Part shown: one piece after another, positions 1 through 8,366 of the stretch | Numbering within the stretch: the first letter of the stretch is position 1 | How the letters are laid out: every line of letters begins with the position of its first letter | Source: Mesostigma viride | Taxonomy: Eukaryota; Streptophyta; Mesostigmatophyceae; Mesostigmatales; Mesostigmataceae | Reading direction: 5' to 3' | Length of the DNA stretch: 62,000 nucleotides | Assembly (NCBI GenBank): GCA_009746045.1 | Contig: RPFO01000080.1 | Location: 4,627,556-4,689,555 of the forward strand | Position numbers and translations under genes: made by a program | The notes under the pieces: generated by a model | Databases searched by the model: none | Told to the model about the DNA's origin: nothing | Seen by the model: only the letters and a program-made list of their open reading frames with translations

Positions 1-426
1 CCCCTACATTTAGATCCTCAGTCGGCACGGACAGGCAGGTGAAGTGGGTGAAGTGGCGGGCTGGTAAACCCACAACTGGCTTGATATCCTCTGTGTGTGG
101 ATTTCGCCTGTGTGGAATGCCCTCCATGCAGCTGCTTGCTTCCACTCATCCGACGACTCGCTATACAGTATTACTTGCTTGTCTGGTGCCGACCTGAAGC
201 CCATGATGGCATGAGAAGTGCTACAATCCCGGTCCCCCTGATTGCATTGCTTGTTTTGGATGATGATGATGATGTTTTCTGGTACCTCCCCCCCCCCCGC
301 CACTCGCCTTTTTAGTCTTGGATGGTGAGGTGGATGTCCGAGCGGGCGCGAGAGGGGAAGGCAGATGTTTGGCTACGGGAAGCTCTGTAGGGGTGCTTCG
401 TTCCCACCAAAATGGCCTTGCGCTTC

Positions 427-640
427 CTTACTCTCTTCCATATGCGCTCCTCCTTAACCCTCTTCCATGTGTGCTCCTCCTTAACCCTCTTCCATGTGCG
501 CTCCTCCTTAACCCTTCTTCCGTGTGCGCCCTTCCTTGACTGTCTTCCGTGTGCGCTCCTCCTTGACTGTCTTCCGTGTGCGCTCCTCCTTAACTCTCTT
601 CTGTGTGCGCTCCTCCTTAACGCTCTTTCGTGTGTGCTAT
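427..640. repeat. 27-bp minisatellite
   Basis: About eight imperfect copies of a 27-28 bp unit (core CTCTTCCATGTGCGCTCC followed by TCCTTAAC) run head to tail. Later copies drift to CTTCCGTGTGCGC. The period is a multiple of three, so a spurious ORF passes through it. Confidence 0.85.
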
Positions 641-812
641 GGTCCCGTTGGGTGCTGTGGCTTGGTAATACCTGCCCGCTGCCCCAGGGGGGTGTTCCTA
701 CGGGATGGTGCGGAGCCCGACGACTTCATCTGTGAATACGGTGAGTGACTTCATCTGTGAGTGACAAGGAATGATCAGACTCTCCAGACTTAATGCATGG
801 ATAGATACGCAC

Positions 813-929
<117 letters not shown>

Positions 930-1518
930 TAGACAGGTACGCTCTTTTGTCTTTGTAGCGAAAGATGCCAATCCATTGGCTACTGATCTCATTTGCACCC
1001 ACGATATTTATGTCTTGTCGTCTTTCGAATTTGTTTGCTGAATTGTCTTTCTTACTTAGGGAGTTGTTTGCTTGATTTCTTCCTTGCTTAGGAATTTGTT
1101 TGCTGAATTTTCTTCCTTACTGAAGGAGTTGTTTGTTAAATTGTCTTCCTTCCTGATGGAGTTGTTTGCTTAATTTTTTTCATTGCTTAAGAATTGTTTG
1201 CTGATATTTTCTTCCCTACTTAGAGAGTTGCTCTTCTTTCCACCTGAAAGCGAGCTTAAGAGCGAAACCTTATCTCGTGCTTTTAACTCAACCTTCTCAT
1301 GCTAGCAGTGACCTAATTATAAATGCACGGGCTATGCTAGCAATGACCTGATCATAAATACATAGGCCATGCTAGCAATAACCCAGGTATATGTTCATTG
1401 GCTAATGCTTTGTTGTGGGGCATACTTGAGCCCACACTGGGTCGTGTCGCACACGGTGTTTAATGCATCCGTATGGTGCCTCTTGTGCTGGCGCTGCCTA
1501 CCCCTTGTGCATGCGCAG

Positions 1519-3390
1519 TGGGCGAGCTGGTCACACAGAAGGAGGCCCAGAAGCGAGGCCTCATCTATGACCGCCAGAACGTGTCCTTCCTATTCGAGGT
1601 AAAGGCAGCCTCCTGCAGTTGTTGGTTAGAAGTTACATTCCTTCCTGTTCGAGGTAAAGGCAGCCTCCCGCTGTGTTGGTTAGAAGTTACATTCCTTCCT
1701 GTTCGAGGTAAAGGCAGCCTCCCGCTGTTGTTGGTTAGAAGTTACATTCCTTCCTGTTCGAGGTAAAGGCAGCCTCCAGCTGTGTTGGTTAGAAGTTACA
1801 TTCCTTCCTGTTCGAGGTAAAGGCAGCCTCATGCAGTTGTTGGTTAGAAGTTACATTCCTTCCTGTTCGAGGTAAAGGCAGCCTCATGCAGTTGTTGGTT
1901 AGAAGTTACATTCCTTCCTGTTCGAGGTAAAGGCAGCCTCATGCAGTTGTTGGTTAGAAGTTACATTCCTTCCTGTTCGAGGTAAAGGCAGCATCCAGCT
2001 GTGTTGGTTAGAAGTTACATTCCTTCCTTTTCGAGGTAAAGGCAGCCTCATGCTGTTGTTGGTTAGAAGTTACACATGAAACTTGTACGATGACCTGCCG
2101 ACATTTTATTGCTCCTTTTGCTTACAGATGGTCACTTGTGGTAAGGCGTGCCTTGTGTCAGGAAGACACGGAGGGTCAGAGTCGAAATGCTCTAATAACA
2201 GTGGGCCCTGACCATATCCCCAACTGCCCTACTGAGATCCTGCCCTACTGAATAATAGACCGCGACCATGCCCCTCCATTGTCCTATTGAGATCACCAAT
2301 CACGGATTTCAATCATGCCACGCAACATCCATTGCTTAGAGGGCACCACTCACCATACAGTTTCCTTACCCTCCCGCCCCACCCCCACCCCTTTTCGTTT
2401 ACTACTATAATGTCACTATGGCACTTCCGTTCCCTCAATTGATGCCTTCTCCCCCATTTAAGGCCTCCCCAAATAGCATACTCAAGATACAGCTGTGCTG
2501 TATGATCCATCTTATCGTCCCCCCCCCCCCCCCTCCCCCTGTCTTTTGTATCCATATCATACTATTGGTTATTTCATTTTATATTTTTTATTTTATCCGT
2601 CCAACCGTGCCCCCCCCTCCCCACCCCCCCCCCTCGTCTGTTTTATGCTGTCGTTCGTTTTATGCTTGTTTACAGTTGAACAGCAACGTGTGCGTGGACG
2701 CGACGCGCTGTGGCAATAAGTCCAAGTTTGCGAATCACTCCAACGAGCCAAACTGCTACATGCAGGTACAGCCGCAGTAGCTAGCACATTCCAACAAGCC
2801 AAACGGCTACATGTAGTTATGGGTACGAATACCGGTACGCTCATTATTCTATGGTCACACTGCGATGAGCACTGTGTCTCTACTGTGACCATTTCATCCC
2901 ACCACCTGCAGAACCATTTTTGTTCATTATGCATTGATGTATCCCAGATCAATGCCATACAGATCGTCCAGTTCATCTAGCTTCGCTTAATTGGATGCCA
3001 TCTGACTAGTAACAAATATTAGTACACGACAACCGCGCAGTTAGCTTAGGGTTTATGATTTAGAATTTAGGCCATGAGCCCCTGCCAGAGCTTTTCTGGT
3101 GACCTTATGTCATGACGTAGAAGTTGCACAAGCGGATTTGTTGATGAGACGAACAGCATCGATTGCCATTGGTTTCACTGTTATATTGTTGGTACTATTC
3201 GTGCATGGCTGGTGACCATTTCCCTTCCATTTCCCACCATCAGATCATGTTTGTCAACGGGGACCAGCGCATCGCGATGCGGGCGCGCCACCACATCGCG
3301 CCCGGGGAGGAGGTCCTCTTCAACTACCACCACAGCGAGGACTGTTTGCCCGCGTGGCTGGAGGAGGAGAGAGGGAACGCGGCGAGCTGA
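1519..3390 (+). CDS. EZH/E(z)-type H3K27 methyltransferase, last three coding exons (partial gene)
   Basis: These exons encode most of a SET domain of the Enhancer-of-zeste family, the catalytic subunit of Polycomb repressive complex 2, which methylates histone H3 lysine 27 in the nucleus. Exons are 1519-1598, 2676-2765 and 3244-3390, with AG acceptors, GT donors and a TGA stop at 3388-3390. Exon one gives GELVTQKEAQKRG and YDRQNVSFLFE. Exon two gives VDATRCGNKSKFANHSNEPN, holding the FANHS cofactor-binding motif. Exon three gives VNGDQRIA, PGEEVLFNY with the conserved tyrosine, and a short acidic tail that includes LPAW. YDRxNxSFLF and the PAW tail resemble plant CLF/SWN-type proteins more than animal EZH2. 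Odd residues: the position matching human EZH2 Y641 reads Q, and the second tyrosine after FDY reads H. The N-terminal part lies outside the window or is not recognised. The frame joins cleanly across both introns, so I see no sign of a pseudogene in this part. Confidence 0.9.
1583..2075 (+). repeat. 54-55 bp tandem repeat carrying the EZH 5' splice site
   Basis: Nine occurrences of TTCGAGGTAAAGGCAG are spaced by about 54-55 bp. The first is the true exon end and donor (exon base 1598, GT at 1599). The next eight repeat the exon tail CCTTCCTNTTCGAG and donor GTAAAG within the intron. Early copies stay open in frame until a stop near 1766. Confidence 0.92.
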
Positions 3391-3724
3391 TAACAAACCA
3401 TGAGCTGCTGGCCAAATTGTCGCTGATTTGCTGAGTCTGCCATCTGAAATGCTGCTGAGCGGTATTAACAGGAAGGAGTTATGACCTGTTGGCCTGAGCT
3501 GATAGTGATGTGGCCTGTGAAGCCCTGATAGCCAGCCCTGCTGACAGCTAGCTCGGCGCAAGGGTGACCCCGATCAACTTGGAAGAGCTATGTTTTGCTG
3601 ATCGTTTCCTCTGCATCTCAGTAATAAGCTGACCCCAAGCAGGGGATATCGCAAACTTATCTTACGGGCTACGATTTTATGCTCCGTGTCCTCCCCACAC
3701 GGCACGTGACGCAGTCGATCTATG

Positions 3725-3729
3725 TGTAA
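3725..3729 (+). terminator. Candidate TGTAA poly(A) signal of the EZH gene
   Basis: TGTAA lies 335 bases after the EZH stop codon. TGTAA is the usual nuclear poly(A) signal in chlorophyte algae. The match is short and could be chance. Confidence 0.35.
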
Positions 3730-3759
3730 ACTACTTAATTGTGTGATTGGGCATGCGTT

Positions 3760-4125
3760 CTTAACTCATGGGTGGGGTGAATCGGAGAGGGGCCATGGCA
3801 TGACATGCGTTCAGTCGTGGTTGGCAAAATCTGGGAATGCTAAATGGTTGACAGGAGGCAATAAACAGCGCTGCTTGCGTTTGAATTGAATTAACAACGT
3901 CGAGTATAGCCTGAGCTGCCGAGCAGTTTGAAGCGGCCGCCAGGGTGATCAAGTTCACCTCGGTGTCGTCCAACAGGCAAAGCTGGGGCAGGAATCGAGG
4001 CGGCCAGGCCGACGGCCTTCGTTTGGGGGTCTATTTCTAAACCTGACAGTGCGCGCCAGGCAGACTTCCAGTGCTGGGCGGACATGGCCGGCGGCATCTC
4101 AATGAGCGTGATGTCGTCGGCATAT
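3760..4125 (-). pseudogene. LINE reverse transcriptase fragment A
   Basis: Read on the minus strand, 4125 to about 4000 gives the RT catalytic box YADD followed by ITLIE, then a GLEIDPQTKAVGLA segment. This matches the motif C to D/E region (YADD, GLxxNxxKTxxM) of non-LTR retrotransposon reverse transcriptases. The rest is frameshifted. Fragment B (5110-5650) is a diverged copy of the same family: both share a proline-rich linker and an RFKLLGS-like stretch. Confidence 0.7.
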
Positions 4126-4144
4126 TAAGTGGCTGCCACCTATC

Positions 4145-4350
4145 TTTACTCGTCATCTGCCTCCACATATCACTGACAAACCAGGGGGTCCCCAGGGCGT
4201 AGGTCCGCCCCGTCGAGGTTAGCACATGCCTACCCTATCGCGGAAAGTCCACGGACGACGGCCCAGCCGGCGCGCAGCCTGGGGCATGCCACGTGAGGAC
4301 AAAATGCCCGTGCGGCGCGAGCTTGGTGCCAGCTAGTCTGTCTGATGTAA
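4145..4350 (-). repeat. Dispersed repeat, copy 1
   Basis: About 205 bp that recur in the same orientation at 4785-4985. Shared words include ACAAACCAGG, CGGAAAGTCCACGG and CTTGGTGCCAGCTAGTC. Part of the unit (CCTCCTGGTTTGTCTGTAAT on the opposite strand) also occurs near 28845 and 29175. Placement beside LINE fragments suggests a LINE tail or SINE-like repeat. Confidence 0.7.
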
Positions 4351-4559
4351 GTAAGTGTGTGAACATGCACTGAAGGCACGCCACGGAGTACCCGATGAGG
4401 TACTTTTCTACGTGGATAAGTTTCACCCACAAAGGCATGCAAATGGCGCGACTCGCTCGCCCAGCGGTCTGGAGTCGCAGATCGCAACTCCGCGTCATTT
4501 TCCGGACTATCCAAGACGACTGTAAGCTCAGCCATGCATTATGACGGCAGTGGGAGTAT

Positions 4560-4665
4560 TAGTTAATTAATTAATAGACACGCGACTGCGCCACGTGAGC
4601 ACAAGTCCTCAGTGGGAAGGGAACATGGGATGGAATGGATGATGTAAGCTATCTAGGTCCTAGTT
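4560..4665. repeat. (TTAA)n-linked dispersed repeat, copy 1
   Basis: A short (TTAA)n run is followed by about 90 bp (AGACACGCGACTGCGCCACG ... GTAAGCTATCTAG) that recur at 32098-32213 with small changes. Both copies lie beside LINE debris. Confidence 0.75.
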
Positions 4666-4784
4666 ACAGGGTTGTGGGCACCACGGCCTGAATCGCTGTG
4701 AATGCCGGCATACGCGGTCACACGCGGAGCCCCCACAGGGGGTGGTCTCCTTCATCACTACTTGCCATCTATTCTTGCGTACCA

Positions 4785-4985
4785 TCTGCGTCCATATTAC
4801 AGACAAACCAGGAGGCTGCCCGGTTGTGAGCCCGTTTCGTCTAGGGTAGCACATGTCCATGCCTAGTCTATCACGGAAAGTCCACGGGTGGCGGCCCCGC
4901 CGCGCGCGGCCTGGGGCACGCCAGGTGAGGACATAACGCCCAGGCTGGGCGGGCTTGGTGCCAGCTAGTCTATCTGATGTGTCTA
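4785..4985 (-). repeat. Dispersed repeat, copy 2
   Basis: Diverged copy of the 4145-4350 repeat, with the words GACAAACCAGGAGGCTGCC, CACGGAAAGTCCACGGG and GGTGCCAGCTAGTC in the same order. Confidence 0.7.
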
Positions 4986-5109
4986 CCTGCATGATCTGTG
5001 TGCACGGGCCAGGTGCCCGGCTACGCCCAGGCGCCTGTGCCTAAGAATGTGGGAAACATAGGGCAAATCAGCGTACAAATCCTCATTACTTGAATGTGCA
5101 ATTATAGCC

Positions 5110-5650
5110 AAAGGGGAGTGTTAAGGGCCTTGCGCAGCACCTTGGTGACGTTGCCGTCGAGTCGTTGCTCCAGCTCCTGTGTCAGTGTCCAGGTCTTGGC
5201 GCCGTAGGTCAGGATCGTCAGAATGACGTCGGACCTTGAAGAGGTCACGCTTGACGAGCCTGGGTAGGGCGGGGTTGCTCCACCAGGCTGCGGCGGTGGT
5301 CATGGAGTTGCGCCCACGCCATGCCTAGCCGTGTCATCGTCAGGTCATCCTCGCAGTCGGGAAGCCAATTAACTGCCGAGCAGCTTGAAGCGGCCTGAAG
5401 TAGGCTAGTTGACCTCGGTGTCGTCTAAGAGGCGGAGTGGGGGCGGGGGCCCGGCCGGCCATGCCGAGAGCCAGGGCCTCCGTTTTGGGGCTGATTTCTA
5501 GACGTACCAACAGCCCGACTGAGCCTCGAGCGCCATGCAGGCAGTCCAGCCAAAGTTGGGCAGACTCCGGCTTCTCGATGAGCGTGATGTCTTCGGCATA
5601 AATGAGGTCAGCTATAGTAAATTCTGCTAATGTTGGTCGGTCCCCCTTCC
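5110..5650 (-). pseudogene. LINE reverse transcriptase fragment B
   Basis: On the minus strand, 5640 to about 5480 encodes DLIYAEDITLIE, where YAED replaces YADD, followed by LEISPKTEALALG. Then 5260-5110, in other frames, encodes LTILTYGAKTWTLT and QRLDGNVTKVLRKAL. That YGxxTWTLT...R(L) pattern is typical of the thumb region downstream of LINE RT. Several frameshifts make this a relic. Confidence 0.75.
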
Positions 5651-5723
5651 CCAAGCTCGTTCGTGCATGATCACTAGGCCAGGGGCAAGCACTTGAGGCC
5701 AGCAATGCTAGCAAAGCAGGCAC

Positions 5724-6574
5724 GTGCCTGTGTCACGGACGCGAGCTATGTCATCCGGGCGCCCATTATGCACAAGACCGGTGACGTGCGCAAGGAATTT
5801 GTTTTCTACGCATTTTTTACAAAGGCTAGTGACCGGGGGGGGGGACACTAGCACTCGCAGCATAAGAGCGGACGAAAGTGTATGTGCACGCGCGCCGGGC
5901 CAGGCACAGCTGGGCGCGCAGCACTGACTTGAGCGGACGGCAGCACAAGTGCTCAGCGTCGAGAGGATCATACGCGAGTTATAGTGGACAGCTGGAGCTG
6001 GAGCTGGAGCTGGACTGCTGGACTTCAACAGCGCCGAGGCTATTGACAGGCCAGGTGTCTTTGTGGTGTAGAATAGCGGGTCAACGTTATGAGGACTGGA
6101 CAGAAAATGGAAAAGGACAATTTGCGGTACGGAGCCAGATCGCTGGAATGAATGCGAAATCGCTGGCAGCCCTACAAAGGGATTTCTTCTAGAAAGGAAA
6201 GATTAGAAGCAATGTTTGCTGCATGGGCCACTCACATGCAAGGTGTGAGCGTGCAGATTGTCTGAAGGATATTATGCTTCGACCTTGGTGGACGTGACTC
6301 AATGCCGGACATTCCCATGCAGGGACAGAAATGCCGGAGCCTCTAGGAGATGAGATCGGCAACATGCAGGGTAGTAATTTAGATTTGTCGGGATGCCTTC
6401 CTGCTTTTGTTGGCATGTTTGGTAGAAAGCCATGACGGCAACTGGAATGCGGTTTCTATTTGCATGGTTCAGGCAGCAAGATAGTTTTGGCATTCCTGGC
6501 TTGACTGACAAGTGTGGCGTGTGTCATGCGTGTGCATGGCATGACGAATGGTTTGGTTCATAGTCGAAGAGGAC
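5724..6574. other. Unassigned spacer
   Basis: No gene recognised. It holds a short (GGAGCT)n run near 5993-6013. Open frames here have no recognisable domain. Confidence 0.5.
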
Positions 6575-6848
6575 TCTCACGCAGCGTGTAGTCTCTTCGA
6601 GTAACGAAAAGAGGGTTCTCAGCCGAGGACAAGGAACTGTCCCTCGTGCCTGATGACCACCTTATTGATCCCCTTGTGTACCGTCACGTGCCGCGTTTGA
6701 CTATCCTTGCTGGGGCGTTAGCTAGCGCTCCAACTAATCTAATTGCGACAATGATGATGGTGCAAGATGATGCTTTTGCCTCCCCTGCTATAGAATAATG
6801 CTTTCACAACACACACTTTGCACAGTCTGATGATGAAGCCGCACAAGT

Positions 6849-6869
6849 TAACGTAAAGGATTTACGTTA
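6849..6869 (+). promoter_or_regulatory. Hairpin at the LTR edge
   Basis: TAACGTAAA (6849-6857) pairs perfectly with TTTACGTTA (6861-6869) around a three-base loop, three bases inside the LTR. The 3' LTR copy is at 14062-14082. Related LTRs have a different stem at the same place (51980-52005 and 50886-50904). Confidence 0.75.
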
Positions 6870-7068
6870 GATGGATAGAGATTGTTACGCTCTTTCCAAC
6901 GGCACCTTGAACGCCTCATTTGGTTAAGGAACGTAAAAGTTATGACGTTTCCTAGGCTGTGCCGACAGTACCCGGCGCGCCACTGTGGGCGCGTACGGAC
7001 ACAGGATGTACAAGTGTCACTTTGATAGTCCGCAGGACGTTGACAGGACTTGTACAGGACTTGATGGT

Positions 7069-7407
7069 CAATTGATAGGTAGGCGCACTGTAGCGCGCCA
7101 GGACCTATGAGACAATTGATGCTGACTAGTGTACGGATAGGTCCACAGGACTAGCCGTATGGACAATTGATAGATCTGCGCGCCAAAGGCGTGCCAGAGT
7201 CTGTGTAATCAATTGATTGACAGTTCAGCTGTGACAGTGCAGCTGAATACTTGGACGCGTCCCTAGTAAGCTATATGAGTGACTTGGTCACACCGGGACG
7301 CTAGTTCTTGCGTGCACGTTCTCTTGGCACTGCGACCCTGTCGTCTGTGCTGCGTGCAGTCTTGGAAGTGACGTGACTTACGTCTGTGTTTCCTGATTAT
7401 TAATAAA
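7069..7407 (+). promoter_or_regulatory. Copia-1 LTR promoter and poly(A) elements
   Basis: CAATTGAT occurs at 7069-7076, 7113-7120, 7164-7171 and 7210-7217, interleaved with GCGCGCC words, which looks like repeated U3 control sites. A TATA-like CTATATGAG follows at about 7270, and AATAAA at 7402-7407 is a likely poly(A) signal. U3, R and U5 limits are inferred from these positions. Confidence 0.5.
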
Positions 7408-7427
7408 GGCAACTTCCTGCAAGAACC

Positions 7428-7532
7428 ATGGCGGAATTCGTGGCATTCTTACCCTCACAACTCGTATTACACGCTCTGTCAAAAAGATGCCAAATTCGGA
7501 AGAATTTCGGATTCCGGACGATGAGGAAATAG
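7428..7532 (+). CDS. Short upstream ORF crossing the LTR edge
   Basis: ATG at 7428 in a strong context (A at -3, G at +4) opens 34 codons beginning MAEFVAFLPSQL. It starts inside the LTR and overlaps the ORF0 start in another frame. The 3' LTR keeps the same ATG and first 12 codons. No domain is seen. It may be a translational control uORF or chance. Confidence 0.35.
   Translation: MAEFVAFLPSQLVLHALSKRCQIRKNFGFRTMRK
7463..7480 (+). other. Probable primer-binding region of Copia-1
   Basis: The sequence just after the LTR, CGTATTACACGCTCTGTC, does not begin with TGG, so it is not complementary to a normal tRNA CCA end. Its complement contains AGAGCG, resembling the 3' side of a tRNA D stem entering the anticodon stem. 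This would fit internal (half-tRNA) priming as in Drosophila copia. The position is reliable; the priming idea is inference. Confidence 0.35.
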
Positions 7533-8197
7533 CCGCTCCGCCGGCTGGTTCTTCGTCAAGACCGACGGTGCCGTCGTGGCAGCAATTGCTCGACGAAGTA
7601 ACGGTCTCGCTCGACGAGCTTCATCGTCAGCAGCGTGCAGCTCACGCATTGCTCGGGGATAACCCCGAGGACCCCGATTTGCCAGCACTGGTGCCGGCAA
7701 TCCGCAACCTGTTGGACCAGATTCGAAACATTTTATCGACATTTACGGTCCAGGTGCGGGGAGGTTTGCGGTCGGTGACCGAAGTCACGACTGCCATTGA
7801 GGAGTTGGACAACGTCCTCTCTTCACTCACCGGTTACCAGAGAAACCTGCAAAACTGGGCATCGCTACGCACGGGGGGCGCGCCGGCGGTGTCGACAAAT
7901 TTGTTTCAGGATCTCGCGCTGTTATCGCTGCTCACTCGCGGCGTACGCAGTCGCGAGCGCCAGGTTTTAATTAACCTGGTGGCATTTCTCGCCTCTGTGC
8001 GAGAGTGGATTCCCGCGGGGTGGGAATTATTGACGATCTTTACACATCCTCTGCGCCTCGTCGCGCGTCGGCGCGTCGCAACTTACGCGGCGGGGAGCAC
8101 GCCGGTTTTAATTCATACCGGTGCAGGTCCGGAGCTGGATATGGAGGATCGTGAGTTCGTATACACGTACTGCGACTTCAGGGGCCTTGACTACTAG
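7487..8197 (+). CDS. ORF0 of Copia-1, unknown protein before gag
   Basis: A 236-residue ORF lies between the LTR and gag, a place where copia elements normally have no gene. The start ATG at 7487 has A at -3. I recognise no domain. The first 30 residues are acidic and proline-rich, the middle (about 30-110) is predicted helical and heptad-like with SLDELHRQQ, and residues about 140-190 are hydrophobic with tryptophans, then arginine-rich (RLVARRR). Copia-2 has an ORF of similar size in the same place (60614-61269). The pair share only weak similarity (NLVAxL, then an aromatic stretch and P-x-x-V-x-R). It could be a Gag-like, envelope-like or regulatory protein; none is shown by sequence. Confidence 0.6.
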   Translation: MPNSEEFRIPDDEEIAAPPAGSSSRPTVPSWQQLLDEVTVSLDELHRQQRAAHALLGDNPEDPDLPALVPAIRNLLDQIRNILSTFTVQVRGGLRSVTEVTTAIEELDNVLSSLTGYQRNLQNWASLRTGGAPAVSTNLFQDLALLSLLTRGVRSRERQVLINLVAFLASVREWIPAGWELLTIFTHPLRLVARRRVATYAAGSTPVLIHTGAGPELDMEDREFVYTYCDFRGLDY

Positions 8198-8259
8198 TCG
8201 GCCTAATTTTCTTCTGCAGTACTCGTCGACATTTTTTTGTCGAATTTTCAGCGGCAATT

Positions 8260-8274
8260 CGCGGGGCGGCAGCG
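8260..8274 (+). promoter_or_regulatory. 15-nt motif shared by Copia-1 and Copia-2 before gag
   Basis: CGCGGGGCGGCAGCG is identical in Copia-2 (60522-60536, minus strand). It lies about 90 bases before the Copia-1 gag ATG. The surrounding leader is otherwise diverged. Two pyrimidine-rich CAG sites (8199-8217 and about 8235-8250) could be splice acceptors for a gag mRNA. Confidence 0.45.
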
Positions 8275-8366
8275 ACACCGGCGCAGGCGGCAGTGGCGAC
8301 ACAAAAATTTTGTACATATTTTCTGCTGCTTTGTTAAGGTGTTCTTTGAATAGCTGGTAGTGCAGG

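Larger units (their letters stand above)
6846..7462 (+). repeat. Copia-1 5' LTR
   Basis: 617 bp, AGTTAACG... to ...CCCTCACAACT. It matches 14059-14616 plus 16899-16957 with very few differences (one seen: GATTATT versus GATTGTT near the insertion point). Confidence 0.95.
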
